Part shown: positions 28,862-38,622 of the stretch, piece after piece
Position numbering within the stretch: the stretch's first letter is position 1
Layout: every line of letters starts with the position of its first letter
Assembly: GCF_900106565.1 (NCBI RefSeq)
Contig: NZ_FNNJ01000002.1
Span: forward strand, 310,001-374,000
DNA length: 64,000 nucleotides
Origin: Lutibacter oricola
GTDB taxonomy: Bacteria > Bacteroidota > Bacteroidia > Flavobacteriales > Flavobacteriaceae
Direction: 5' to 3'
Made by a program: the position numbers and the translations under genes
The notes under the pieces: generated by a model
What the model was told of the DNA's origin: nothing
Database searches by the model: none
The model's input: only the letters and a program-made list of their open reading frames with translations

Positions 28862-30658
28862 ATGAAAAAATCAATTTTAATTATTCTAGTTTTTATAATG
28901 AACTTGTCTTTTGGACAAAAAAATGTACTAGATATTTCAGAAAAAAAAGCTGCTAAAAATAAGATTTGTTTTGCATTGTACACAGTACACGACAATACAC
29001 TAAAAATGACGGCACAGTTTTACCCAATAAAAAACTACGACCCGTTTAGAGCAACACTTCAAATTAAAAATAATGGAAAATGGGAAGAAACTCAAATTGC
29101 TGAAATTCAATACCCAAGTTATACGGCTCATTTTAGAATAGAAAATTGGGATGATTCTAAAGAAAAAGAATATAGAGTAGTTTATAAAAAAAATCAGTTT
29201 TATACAGGAATTATTCGCCAAAACCCAATAAATAAAGAAGAAGTTGTAATGGCAGCTTTTTCTTGTTGGTCTATTTATGAAAGACACGGCGGACAAGAGC
29301 CAGAAACAGATATAATTAACAATTTAAAAAAGTTAAAACCTGACGTGTTGTTTTTTGCCGGAGATCAGGTGTACGACCATAGTGAGCATTATAAATATTG
29401 GTTAAAGTTTGGAGAATCTTTTGGAGATATTATTAGAAACACTCCAACAATTTCTATTCCAGATGATCACGATGTTGGGCAAGGAAATATTTGGGGAGAT
29501 GGCGGAAGAAAATCTGAAACTAGAGATGGTAATTACGGTGGTTATTATATGCCTGTAAATTATATTGAAGAAGTACAATTAGCTCAAACTTGGCATTTGC
29601 CCGATCCTTACGATGCTACACCAATAGAACAAGGTATTGGTGTTTATTACACAAATTTAACTTGGGGAGGAATTAGTTTTGCTATTGTTGAAGATAGAAA
29701 ATTTAAATCTGGACCTAGAAGAGTTTTAGATAAAAGAAGATATAACGACACGAGAGAAATGGATGTTTTAGAAGCTACTTTATTGGGTAAGCGTCAATTA
29801 GATTTTTTAGAAGATTGGACCACTGATTGGAAAAATGCTGAAATGAAAGCTGTTTTGTCTCAAACAATCTTCACCAATTTGGCAACGCATTCACCAACTA
29901 TCGATAAAAAACAACGTTACAGTGTAGACTCAAACGGATGGCCACAATCAGGAAGAAATAGAGCACTAAATGTTATTAGAAAAAGCTTTGCTTGTATGAT
30001 TGCTGGAGATCAACATTTAGGTTCTGTAGTACATCACGGAATTGAAGACTGGAACAATGCAGGATATTCATTTGCTGTTCCGGCAGCAGCAAATTATTGG
30101 ATGCGTTGGTGGAATCCAGACAAGCCAGGAAAAAACCAAGAAAAAGGAGCTCCATTATATACAGGAGAATATAAGGATGCTTTTCATAATAAAATTACAG
30201 TTCACGCAGTAGCAAATCCTACTCATAAAGATAATAAACCAAGAAAAGATTTATTAAAAGGAAGAGCCGCTGGTTATGGAATAATAAAATTCAACAAACC
30301 TAAAAGAGAAATTACTTATGAATGCTGGGAGCGTAATGTAGATATGTTTGCTGAAGGAAGTAAACCTTATGAAGGATGGCCTTTTACTTTTTCTCAAACA
30401 GATAATTTTAGAGTTGCAAATGGGTATCAATTACCAACTCTAAAAATTTCAAAAGACAATCAAGTTGTAACAATTAGAAATAATTTTACTAAAGAAGTTG
30501 TTTCTTCTTTAAGAATTAATGGAAAAGAGTATAAGCCAACTGTAATGCAACCTGGACAGTATACTATTGAAGTTGGAGAAGGTAAAAATACTACGCGTTT
30601 GTTCGAAATTGACGCCATTAAAAAGAATAAGAAAATAATAAATGTAGTAATTGATTAA
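28862..30658 (+). CDS. Secreted PhoD-like phosphoesterase
   Basis: 598 residues with a signal peptide ending FGQ. A short Ig-like N-terminal domain (about 20-125) precedes a metallophosphatase domain with FFAGDQVYDH, SIPDDHDVGQGN and AGDQHLGSVVHHG, which match the metal-binding blocks of alkaline phosphatase D. A C-terminal beta-domain follows. It may release phosphate from phosphorylated sugars, or have been recruited for another ester in the glycan. It begins 8 bp after the beta-helix gene, which argues for a role in the same pathway rather than in phosphate starvation. Confidence 0.85.
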   Translation: MKKSILIILVFIMNLSFGQKNVLDISEKKAAKNKICFALYTVHDNTLKMTAQFYPIKNYDPFRATLQIKNNGKWEETQIAEIQYPSYTAHFRIENWDDSKEKEYRVVYKKNQFYTGIIRQNPINKEEVVMAAFSCWSIYERHGGQEPETDIINNLKKLKPDVLFFAGDQVYDHSEHYKYWLKFGESFGDIIRNTPTISIPDDHDVGQGNIWGDGGRKSETRDGNYGGYYMPVNYIEEVQLAQTWHLPDPYDATPIEQGIGVYYTNLTWGGISFAIVEDRKFKSGPRRVLDKRRYNDTREMDVLEATLLGKRQLDFLEDWTTDWKNAEMKAVLSQTIFTNLATHSPTIDKKQRYSVDSNGWPQSGRNRALNVIRKSFACMIAGDQHLGSVVHHGIEDWNNAGYSFAVPAAANYWMRWWNPDKPGKNQEKGAPLYTGEYKDAFHNKITVHAVANPTHKDNKPRKDLLKGRAAGYGIIKFNKPKREITYECWERNVDMFAEGSKPYEGWPFTFSQTDNFRVANGYQLPTLKISKDNQVVTIRNNFTKEVVSSLRINGKEYKPTVMQPGQYTIEVGEGKNTTRLFEIDAIKKNKKIINVVID

Positions 30659-30799
30659 TGAAATTAAATATCCTTATTTGAGTTGCTTTTTTGGTCCTAA
30701 TACTAAAATTCTTAAGGAACTTAAGTATTATTAAAGATGGATTAATTGAGTTTATTTAATTTGGGGTGTATATTAATTCATATTAATAAAAAAAGGACA

Positions 30800-32446
30800 A
30801 TGTTAAGATCGAATGTTTTTTATAAAAAATTAGTATTATCAATTATTGTAGTACTATTTTTTAACAGCTCATTACAAAGCCAGACAAATACAATAAAGAA
30901 CCCAGTTTTAACAGGTTTTTATTCAGACCCTAGTATTTGTAGAATAGGAGAAGATTATTATTTAGTAAATTCTTCTTTTGAAATGTATCCAGGACTTCCA
31001 ATTCACCATAGTAAAGACTTGGTAAATTGGGAATTAATTGGTTATGGAGTTAGTGACCCAAATAAGTTTGTTATTGGAAAAGAAGGTAAGAGCATGAGTA
31101 ATGATATTTTTGCACCAACAATTCGTTTTCATAATGGTTTATTTTATATTATTTGCACCGGTGTAGGTGGGCAAGGAAATTTTTTTATAACTGCTACTGA
31201 TCCTGCTGGAGAATGGTCTGCTCCAAATTGGATTGAAGGTTCTGAAGGTATAGATCCTGAGATTTTTTGGGATACAGATGGTAAATCATATTATTTAGGT
31301 CAGAGTAGTCCAAGAAGATTTAAAATTGAAGGAAAAGTAATGGGAGCCCAATGGCCTGGACAATCTTTAGTTTATATGCAAGAGATTGATTTAAAGGCTT
31401 CAAAATTAATAGGTGAACGCAAAATTTTAACGCACGGACATGCTACAAATGCACGATGGACAGAAGGTCCACATCTTTTTAAATTGAATGGGAAATATTT
31501 ATTAATGGTTGCAGAAGGTGGTACTGATTTACAACATGCAACAACAGTTTTTCATAGCGATACTATTTGGGGGCCTTATGTACCTGAGTATACAAATCCG
31601 GTTTTATCACATCGTCATTTAGGTAAAAGCTATCCAGTTTGGGCTGTTGGGCATACAGACTTGGTGCAAACTCAAAAAGGAGATTGGTGGGCTGTAATGC
31701 ACGCAAAACGAAAAATAGATGGAGTTACAATTTTAGCAAGAGAAACGTGTATAACTCCTGTTGCTTTTGAAGGGAATACTCCAGTTTTTAATCCTGGTGT
31801 TGGAAAATTATCAATGGATCTACAACAACCAAATTTACCTTGGACACCTGTAAAAAAGTTAGTTGAACGAGATGAGTTTAAGAAATCTAAACTTGAATTG
31901 TATTGGAATTTTATACGCACTCCAAAATTAAGTTGGCATTCCATTAAAAAAGGTGAATTAATTGTAAAAACTAGACCAAATTCAATAAGTAAGTTTGAAA
32001 ATCCAAGTTTTATTGGTAGAAGAGTAGAGAGTCATAAATTTTCTGCTTCAACCTTATTAAAATTTAATTCAAAAAAAGAAAATGAACGTGCTGGTATTGT
32101 AATTTATAGAAATAAAGATTCGAATTTTCAGCTGCTTAAAAACTCTAAGAGTATTTTGTTAATAAATACGGCTCCAAAAAATCAGAAAATTGTAGCAGAA
32201 ATTCCATACAGTAAAAAGGAAGTTGTTTTTAAATTAGAAGTAGATGGACATAATAAAGCAACATTTTTTTATGGAGAAAATGAAAAGGAATTCAAACAAA
32301 TTGGAGAACCACAAGATCTTTATTATTTATCTGATGAAGCTTTTGTAAGATATAATGGTTTATATGTTGGTATGTATACCTCTAGCGAAGGTGAACCTTC
32401 AAAATTAGAAGCAAAATTTAGTTGGTTTGAGTATACGAATCAATAA
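30800..32446 (+). CDS. Secreted GH43 glycosidase
   Basis: ATG at 30800 (MLRSNVFYKK) gives a signal peptide ending SLQSQ and 548 residues; an earlier in-frame ATG at 30746 would put extra residues before the signal. The propeller has all three GH43 residues: Asp in GFYSDPS, Asp in GIDPEIF and the acid Glu in TEGPHLFK. The C-terminal beta-sandwich (about 350-548) is like that of beta-xylosidase-type GH43 enzymes. It likely removes xylose or arabinose branches. It closes the polysaccharide locus, and the helicase gene points towards it from the right. Confidence 0.9.
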   Translation: MLRSNVFYKKLVLSIIVVLFFNSSLQSQTNTIKNPVLTGFYSDPSICRIGEDYYLVNSSFEMYPGLPIHHSKDLVNWELIGYGVSDPNKFVIGKEGKSMSNDIFAPTIRFHNGLFYIICTGVGGQGNFFITATDPAGEWSAPNWIEGSEGIDPEIFWDTDGKSYYLGQSSPRRFKIEGKVMGAQWPGQSLVYMQEIDLKASKLIGERKILTHGHATNARWTEGPHLFKLNGKYLLMVAEGGTDLQHATTVFHSDTIWGPYVPEYTNPVLSHRHLGKSYPVWAVGHTDLVQTQKGDWWAVMHAKRKIDGVTILARETCITPVAFEGNTPVFNPGVGKLSMDLQQPNLPWTPVKKLVERDEFKKSKLELYWNFIRTPKLSWHSIKKGELIVKTRPNSISKFENPSFIGRRVESHKFSASTLLKFNSKKENERAGIVIYRNKDSNFQLLKNSKSILLINTAPKNQKIVAEIPYSKKEVVFKLEVDGHNKATFFYGENEKEFKQIGEPQDLYYLSDEAFVRYNGLYVGMYTSSEGEPSKLEAKFSWFEYTNQ

Positions 32447-32537
32447 TTATTAAAGCGAATAATTAACTTTTAGTTGCCGTTTTTTTATTTTTGTTTGAAA
32501 GAGTTTGTCGTCAAATTTATTTACAGAAGTTAGAATT

Positions 32538-35513
32538 TTAACTTGGCATTTCGTACATATTTAAATGCTTTTTTAAGATACCAGAAGGTGTGTTTTTTGT
32601 TTCATCAAAAATTCGTGTATCTCCAAATAAAATAAAGCTATCTCGGGCTCTAGAAACAGCTACATTTAACATGTTGGGTTTGTTATCTCTATCAAAAAAT
32701 AGTGTTCCTTCATCGCTATTGCTATAAACGGAGCTAAACAATACAATATTTCGTTCTGCACCTTGTAAGGCATGTACAGTTCCTAGTTTAATATCATTTA
32801 CTTTAAAACCAGATTTAATTAGTGCTTTTGAAAGTTCTGTTTTTTGACTAGCAAAAGGTGTAATAATACCTAAAATACTTTCAATAGAATCTACACCATA
32901 AGCTTTTTCTATATCTTCTTTATTTCTATTAAGCCATAGAATAATGGACTTTACTTCGTTAATGTTATGACGGCTATTAAATTTACGTTCGCTAAAACCT
33001 TCGATGTGGTAAGCCATCATAGAAGGAAAAATTTGATCTTCTCGAGCTTTTCCTTTCATAGGTTTTAAAATACCATCGTAGGCTAACTCGTTACAAAAAC
33101 CAATTATTTCATCATTACATCTTCTATGCTCTAACAATAACAATCCATTTTCTTTTTTTGTAACTAATGGAGTTTCATATTCACAAGCGTTTTGAGCCAT
33201 TCTCATAATACTTCCGCTAGATGCCAAAAAGCCGATTTCATTTAAATAGTCATTTTGAGCCAAGTTGGTAATAATGTTTTCGTTAGTTAAGTTTCCTTGA
33301 TCAATTTTTTGTGGAATAGTCCAAATAGGTTCAATTTGTTTTAAATCTCCAACAACAATAGCCTTTTGAGCTAAAGAAAATACAGGTATGCTTACTTCTG
33401 GGGTAACTTGCCCTGCTTCATCAATAATTAATAAATCTAAAAAGTTATACAATGGTAAATACTCAAAAATAGGTTTTCCGTTTTCATTTTCGCCTTGAAA
33501 TTGACTGTATAAAAAGTGTGTTGGAGCAGTATATAAAGTAGCTACAAAACAAGGTGTAAGCATTGCTCTTCGTTTCCATTTTGCAATAATGGTATTTTCT
33601 CCAGTTCCTTTTTCTGTTTCATTTTCGAGTACATCACGAGTTTCTAAAATCCATCTAGCTTCCCAATAGTGAGTTGCTAATAAAAAGGCTTCGTGTCTTA
33701 GACTTAAATCAATTTCATCATAGAAAAAACGGTGTGATTTATCATCAGAAGCCATTTTATCGTACTCATTTTTCCACATTTGTTCTTCAGAAATAAAAGG
33801 GTATCCCGAAACACTATTTTGATGTTTCCAATTACTTAATTTTAAGTTTGAAGTTAGTGCTAAATTTAAATCTGCTATACAATGTTTTATAAATGAGAGT
33901 GCTGTTTCAGTATCGTTTAGAATATTATTTCCAACTTTAAATAATTGTTCTTCAGTTGGAGCACTTTTATCAGAATCTGTTTTAAAATAACGTTGTATTT
34001 CGCTAATAAAATTATCTTCTTTTGCCAGTTTTAGAATTCCAGTAATAATGGTTCTCCACTGTTGAAGTTTTGATATTTTAATTTCGTTTTTTTGAATTCT
34101 ATTTTCTTTATGAAGTAATAATTTATTAACCTTTTCTATAGAGTTTAAATAGTTTTTAGATATTCGAACTCCATCTATTAATTTGTCTTCAATTATTGAA
34201 ATATCTTCTTGAAGTTTATCGCATACATCTTCTAGAGAATCTGGTTCATATTGAAAATAAGTGGAATATTTATTATAATAATAATGCTCAGCATCTATTA
34301 AATAATCTTCATTTTCTAGGTCGCAAAGTGTACCTTCATTACCAAACATATTACCTTTTAAATAATTGATGTTTTTTAAACCTTTTTCACTTTTAGAACT
34401 AGAAGGTAGGTAAGTAGCATAACCATTAAAACGTGGAATCCAACGTTCGGCAAGGTTATCCATAGAACTTTTAGAATTTATAAAACTATCAATAATGTTT
34501 GTAACAGCTTGGTTGTTTGTAGAGCAAGCTAAAATTACTGGCGCTTCTTCGCCTTTTATAGCAGCTTTAACAACTTCAGTAGCAACTAAACTTTGTAATA
34601 AGGTTGTTTTTCCGGTTCCTGGAGGTCCGTTTACTGCAGTAATGGCATTTTCTTCAGCAGTTAAATAAGACAGTAAAGATTTACGTTGGCTAATAGATAA
34701 CGGAAACTCATTAGACATTTGACCTAAATGCAAATGATTAAAATCTAAAAAACCTTGATCAGTAATAGCTTCTCTTCGGTTTCTATCTGTTGTATTTATA
34801 AGTTTTGAAATTAAAGGAAGTTCTTCTTTATAATTTACTAGATTTTCATATAAAAAAAGGATACTTTTTGCTGCTGAAATTTTTGAGCTTCGTGCAAAAT
34901 AAGTTGTTTTATGATTGGTTTTATATCCCTTAACGTTATAATCGTTTATAGCTCCAAAGGTAATTTCAGAAAATATTTTATTTACGTAACTCCAATAAAC
35001 GCCCCATTCTATTTCTTCATTTTCTTCAGCAGTAGGTTTTTCAACATCTCTTAAAAGTGAAATAGTATCCATATTAGAAAAAATAAAATCATTTCCTACA
35101 TCAGCAATTGGATCTAAATAATTTCGAACTATTAAAGGAAAAACTTCTTTAGGAGCTGATAATTGACCTAACCTATTAACTTTGGCACTTATCCAAAAAG
35201 GGTGAATAGATTTTTGCTTAAAGTTCTCGTTATTAGTATGGTAATCCAACTGAAAAGGAGCAATAATTATTTCAGTTTCTACAACCTTGTGCCATTTTGC
35301 ACTGTCTTGTTTTGTAATACCTTTTATTCTATTAATTCGTCTTTCTTCAGCATCTAGCATATCTGTTGCATTTTTAGAATTAATAGTTGCCGCATCTAAA
35401 TCGCAATAATTTTGGTGAAATAAATTTTTAATGCTAGAAATATCTACAGCCAAGTTTTCACTGTCAGTTAAACTATTTTTATAATAGTTTAACCAATTAT
35501 TAAGGTTGTTCAT
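32538..35513 (-). CDS. Large SF1-type AAA helicase (DNA2/NAM7-like)
   Basis: 991 residues, cytoplasmic. Walker A GPPGTGKTT lies near residues 296-304, Walker B LLIIDEAGQ near 694-702, then the motif III-like VVGDLKQIEP. Motif V GTVHALQGAERNIVLFSS and motif VI NVAVSRARDSF are near the C-terminus. Between Walker A and B is a long helical insertion of about 390 residues that may form a coiled coil. Helicases of this type act on RNA, in repair or in phage defence. It stands alone with no defence partner nearby, so no specific role is assigned. Confidence 0.88.
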   Translation of the reverse strand: MNNLNNWLNYYKNSLTDSENLAVDISSIKNLFHQNYCDLDAATINSKNATDMLDAEERRINRIKGITKQDSAKWHKVVETEIIIAPFQLDYHTNNENFKQKSIHPFWISAKVNRLGQLSAPKEVFPLIVRNYLDPIADVGNDFIFSNMDTISLLRDVEKPTAEENEEIEWGVYWSYVNKIFSEITFGAINDYNVKGYKTNHKTTYFARSSKISAAKSILFLYENLVNYKEELPLISKLINTTDRNRREAITDQGFLDFNHLHLGQMSNEFPLSISQRKSLLSYLTAEENAITAVNGPPGTGKTTLLQSLVATEVVKAAIKGEEAPVILACSTNNQAVTNIIDSFINSKSSMDNLAERWIPRFNGYATYLPSSSKSEKGLKNINYLKGNMFGNEGTLCDLENEDYLIDAEHYYYNKYSTYFQYEPDSLEDVCDKLQEDISIIEDKLIDGVRISKNYLNSIEKVNKLLLHKENRIQKNEIKISKLQQWRTIITGILKLAKEDNFISEIQRYFKTDSDKSAPTEEQLFKVGNNILNDTETALSFIKHCIADLNLALTSNLKLSNWKHQNSVSGYPFISEEQMWKNEYDKMASDDKSHRFFYDEIDLSLRHEAFLLATHYWEARWILETRDVLENETEKGTGENTIIAKWKRRAMLTPCFVATLYTAPTHFLYSQFQGENENGKPIFEYLPLYNFLDLLIIDEAGQVTPEVSIPVFSLAQKAIVVGDLKQIEPIWTIPQKIDQGNLTNENIITNLAQNDYLNEIGFLASSGSIMRMAQNACEYETPLVTKKENGLLLLEHRRCNDEIIGFCNELAYDGILKPMKGKAREDQIFPSMMAYHIEGFSERKFNSRHNINEVKSIILWLNRNKEDIEKAYGVDSIESILGIITPFASQKTELSKALIKSGFKVNDIKLGTVHALQGAERNIVLFSSVYSNSDEGTLFFDRDNKPNMLNVAVSRARDSFILFGDTRIFDETKNTPSGILKKHLNMYEMPS

Positions 35514-35785
35514 TAATTTTTTTAGTATTCGTAATTAGCTAGTTTCTTAAAAAAACGATTGCGAATATATAATAATTAATGCTTTTTTTTAGCGAAATTA
35601 TAGATGTAATTTTTCAAAAAAAATAAGAGTAGAATGTTATTAATTGAAGATTAAGTTGTTAATGAATTTTTTAATTGGAAAGTGTTTATTTTTTTTGAAA
35701 TATAAGTTTTGTAACCATATTTTAAACAATTAAGTATTTTGTATAGTAACTTATTTACCATAAATTTAATAGAAAACAAAAAGCT

Positions 35786-35959
35786 ATGGGAGGAGCAGGT
35801 CATTTGTCTTCAATGAATGCAATTTTACGTAATAATAGAAAATTATTGCGAAAGGTTAGTATTTTTAAAAAAGACAATTCTTTTATGAGTAGTAGAAAAG
35901 CTTATTTAAAAGCTTTAAAGGGTAATGTGGATATTAAAAAATTATCTAAAAAAGAGTAA
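35786..35959 (+). CDS. Small conserved-looking 57-residue protein
   Basis: ATG at 35786 to TAA at 35957. The product starts MGGAGHLSSMNAILRNNRKL and is strongly basic with many Lys and Arg. Very short proteins starting with this Gly-Gly-Ala-Gly-His pattern are, as far as I recall, widespread in Flavobacteriia with unknown function. No signal peptide or membrane segment is present. It stands between the divergent helicase gene and the AraC genes. The 272 bp between it and the helicase start are AT-rich and hold nothing else recognised. Confidence 0.65.
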   Translation: MGGAGHLSSMNAILRNNRKLLRKVSIFKKDNSFMSSRKAYLKALKGNVDIKKLSKKE

Positions 35960-36046
35960 TTTAATTATATAAACATACCTAATTAAAAGCATTTTGTAAG
36001 CTGAGTTATTTGTATTAAATTTAATGTACTTATAATTTTAAATAAT

Positions 36047-36979
36047 TTGAAAAGAAAAGAAGATATACCATTTCATTATTATTCAGAAACCCATAAATAT
36101 GTAAATATTAAAGATGGACATCCTGCACTTTCAATAAATCCAAATTTTCCATTTATAATGACGCAATTTGATTTAATGACGCATAGAGCTCAAGCTCAAA
36201 TTCCGCATAGACATGATTATTATGAAATTATATTTTTGGAAGAAGGAGAAGGACAGCATATTATTGATTACGAACCATATAAAATTAAAACTCCTGCATT
36301 TTATTTCCTTTCAAAAGGACAAATTCATTTTTGGGAGCTAAAAAAAGGACTTGCTGGAAAAGTATTGTTATTTCCAAGGGAATTTTTAATTCCACCAGCA
36401 ACAGCTTTTAATCACGAAGGAGATTTAGCATTGTTTAATAGTTTAAGTAAAGCGCCTTGCGTTAAACTTGAAGACGAGAGTATTTCTAAAATTAATATTT
36501 TACTAGAGGAAATAAATGAAGAATATTTAAGAAAATCAGATAGCAGCCTTTCTATGCTGCGTGCCTATGTTCATATTTTACTAGTGAATTTGTTTAGAAT
36601 GCACGCCAAAGAGCAGAATAATAATATTTTAGACAATACAAATGCAATGGTTCGTGAATTTAGACAATTAGTTTCTGAAAATTATTTAACAGTTCGTTCT
36701 GTTCAGGAATATGCCGATTTAATAGGAATAAGCGCAACGCATTTAAGAGATACTGTTAAAAATATTACAGGTTACTCGCCAGGTCAGTTAATTAGGCAAG
36801 AAATAATTTTTGAAGCTAAACGTAGATTGGCAAATACAGAACTTACCACTGCAGAAATTGGTTACACACTTAACTTTGAAGATACATCTTATTTTAGTAG
36901 GTATTTTAAGCGTGAAACTGGATCAACACCTTCAAAATATAGAGAAGAGGTTAGAAAAAAATATCAAATTAAAATATAG
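36047..36979 (+). CDS. AraC-family transcriptional regulator 1
   Basis: 310 residues from a TTG start at 36047. The N-terminal cupin-type sensor domain has PHRHDYYEIIFLEEGEG; the C-terminal domain (about 205-305) is an AraC double helix-turn-helix, with the second part reading IGYTLNFEDTSYFSRYFKRETGSTPSKYR. The stop TAG at 36977 is followed directly, in the same frame, by the coding sequence of a second AraC regulator. It is a strong candidate activator of the promoters at 37872, 39994, 43412, 46900 and 48969, where AAGT-type half-sites sit upstream of the -33 region. The inducer is unknown. Confidence 0.85.
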   Translation: MKRKEDIPFHYYSETHKYVNIKDGHPALSINPNFPFIMTQFDLMTHRAQAQIPHRHDYYEIIFLEEGEGQHIIDYEPYKIKTPAFYFLSKGQIHFWELKKGLAGKVLLFPREFLIPPATAFNHEGDLALFNSLSKAPCVKLEDESISKINILLEEINEEYLRKSDSSLSMLRAYVHILLVNLFRMHAKEQNNNILDNTNAMVREFRQLVSENYLTVRSVQEYADLIGISATHLRDTVKNITGYSPGQLIRQEIIFEAKRRLANTELTTAEIGYTLNFEDTSYFSRYFKRETGSTPSKYREEVRKKYQIKI

Positions 36980-36985
36980 AATAGT

Positions 36986-37864
36986 ATCGAAAGTCTAAAA
37001 AAAATACCCGAAATAACTTTTTGGAAAGATAAAGAACTTAAAGTAAGTGGATTTGAGTTTTATAAGCTTGAAGAGTTAGTTACAAAAGATTTAAATCCTA
37101 AGGATCATAATCCTTTTCTTCCGCATAGATTAAATTTTTATGCTATTCTTATTATTTCCGAAGGAACCGTAAATCACGTGGTAGATTTTCAGGTTCATAC
37201 TTTAAAAAAAGGCGATGTAATGGTTATTTCAAAAGGGCAAATTCACGCTTTTGAAGAAGATGCCAAATACATTGGTTATTTAGTAGTTTTTTCTGAGGCA
37301 TTTATGCAAAAATATATGGCACAATCTACTATTGCACGTATAAACCATTTGTATAATTATTTTTTAAAACAGGAGAAAATCACGAATTCAGATTATAACC
37401 AAAAATTATTCAGCACCTTACAAAAGGAGTTGAAAAGCAATTCTGTTTCGTTGCCAAATATTATCGCTTCGCTGTTAACCGTTTATTTATTGAAATTGAA
37501 TGATGAAAATTCAACTTCAGCAGGAAATACAGGAGACAGTAAAAATTTGGAATATTTTAATCAGTTTAAATTGTTAGTTGAAGAAAATTATTTTAACACT
37601 AGAGATGCCAAGTTTTTTTCCTCTCAAATGGCAATTTCATATAAGCATTTGAATGAAGTTTGTAAAAAAATAGTGAAAACAACTGCAAAAGCATTTATAG
37701 ATAGTTATGTAATTCTCGAAGCAAAAAGAATGTTAGTTTCAACATCACTTTCAGTTAAGGAAATTGCATTTGCTTTAGGTTTTGATGAACCTACTAATTT
37801 TCTTAAATATTTTAAAAAACATACAAGTTTAACACCCGTTGAGTTTCGTAACGCTTTGGCTTAG
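36986..37864 (+). CDS. AraC-family transcriptional regulator 2 (abnormal start)
   Basis: The frame is open from the codon after the TAG of regulator 1 to 37864. Residues encoded before the first normal start codon (GTG at 37178) belong clearly to the protein: SLKKIPEITFWKDKEL and LPHRLNFYAILIISEGTVNH complete the usual cupin domain. Starting at GTG would remove about 64 residues of that domain. No ATG, GTG or TTG exists upstream in frame; ATC at 36986 is the most likely remnant or rare start, giving about 292 residues. The C-terminal AraC domain is intact (LGFDEPTNFLKYFKKHTSLTPVEFR). Options are a rare start codon, reinitiation, stop read-through or loss of function. Confidence 0.7.
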   Translation: MESLKKIPEITFWKDKELKVSGFEFYKLEELVTKDLNPKDHNPFLPHRLNFYAILIISEGTVNHVVDFQVHTLKKGDVMVISKGQIHAFEEDAKYIGYLVVFSEAFMQKYMAQSTIARINHLYNYFLKQEKITNSDYNQKLFSTLQKELKSNSVSLPNIIASLLTVYLLKLNDENSTSAGNTGDSKNLEYFNQFKLLVEENYFNTRDAKFFSSQMAISYKHLNEVCKKIVKTTAKAFIDSYVILEAKRMLVSTSLSVKEIAFALGFDEPTNFLKYFKKHTSLTPVEFRNALA

Positions 37865-37871
37865 GAAACGC

Positions 37872-37943
37872 GAGGTTATATATTTACCATTCAATCTCTT
37901 TGATTGACCTTTTCTCTGTTTTGTGTTTTATTCATTTTTGTAT
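37872..37943 (+). promoter_or_regulatory. Predicted regulon promoter of the SDR-MATE genes (site A)
   Basis: The -7-like box CATTTTTG is at 37933-37940. ATTTACCATTCA lies upstream with CCAT at 37887-37890, exactly 50 bp before TTTG. An AGGTTA/TGACCT near-inverted pair flanks the CCAT core. The 70 bp align without gaps to site B at 39994. The ATG follows 26 bp after the -7 box. Confidence 0.7.
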
Positions 37944-37956
37944 GGTGAAATTCACC
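37944..37956. promoter_or_regulatory. 13-bp palindrome between promoter A and the SDR start
   Basis: GGTGAAATTCACC is a perfect inverted repeat with a one-base centre, placed about where transcription should begin. It could be an operator for a repressor or a small 5' hairpin. Confidence 0.45.
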
Positions 37957-37966
37957 CCCAAAAAAG

Positions 37967-38611
37967 ATGAAGCAGATAACAATTTTAGGAGCAACAGACT
38001 TACTAGGTAAAAAGCTGGTACAAAAAGCCATTGCACAAGGAATAAAGGTTAAAGTATTGGTTGAAAATAAAGAAGAGATACAAGAATTTTCTCATTTAAT
38101 TGAGATAGTTGAAGGCAGTTATTTAAATAAGAATGTTCTTGAAAAATCTCTTGAAAAATCTCAAATAGTTCTTTCAACTATTCAACCAAATTTAAATCAA
38201 AAACCATCTTCAAAAGATGAAGATAATTATATAAAATCTCTAGTTTTTATAATAAAAAAAATGATGGCGAGTGATCAAAATCGTTTTATAAGTATTTCAA
38301 ATGCTGGAGCAAAAGGTACTAATGAACATTTACCATTAGCTCGGAAACTTTTACGTGTAAAATTAATGGCATTATCTAAATCAATAATTAACATAAGAGA
38401 TAGAGAGCTTCATTTGTTAGAATATAGTGATTTAGATTGGACTGTAATTCGGTTACCCATAATTAAAGAAAAAGTTGAAGGTGAATTTGTTGCTGATGAA
38501 AACAAATTTGCAGGAACATTGGTTGATTCAAATCAATTATCTGATTTTATGTTTGCTGAAATTTCAAACAAAAATTGGATTAAAAAAGCTCCAGTTGTTG
38601 GTACTAAATAA
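37967..38611 (+). CDS. NAD(P)-binding atypical SDR (NmrA-like)
   Basis: 214 residues, cytoplasmic. The Rossmann start MKQITILGATDLLGKKLV has the G-x-x-x-x-x-G pattern with Asp in place of the middle Gly of GATGxxG. VLSTIQPN, FISISNAGAKG and DLDWTVIRLP match atypical short-chain dehydrogenases that bind NAD(P) as reductases or redox sensors. The MATE gene starts 11 bp later, so the two form one operon under promoter A. A role in reducing or sensing reactive organic compounds would fit the neighbourhood but is an inference. Confidence 0.8.
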   Translation: MKQITILGATDLLGKKLVQKAIAQGIKVKVLVENKEEIQEFSHLIEIVEGSYLNKNVLEKSLEKSQIVLSTIQPNLNQKPSSKDEDNYIKSLVFIIKKMMASDQNRFISISNAGAKGTNEHLPLARKLLRVKLMALSKSIINIRDRELHLLEYSDLDWTVIRLPIIKEKVEGEFVADENKFAGTLVDSNQLSDFMFAEISNKNWIKKAPVVGTK

Positions 38612-38622
38612 TCTGAATTAAA

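Noticed and set aside
102..32446. SusC/SusD pair within the polysaccharide locus
   Set aside because: None of the genes in this part encodes a TonB receptor or SusD-like lipoprotein; the only receptor (43672) is of ordinary size and tied to another promoter type.
32447..32537. Bidirectional terminator between converging genes
   Set aside because: The 91 bp are AT-rich with a T run but no convincing paired stem was found.
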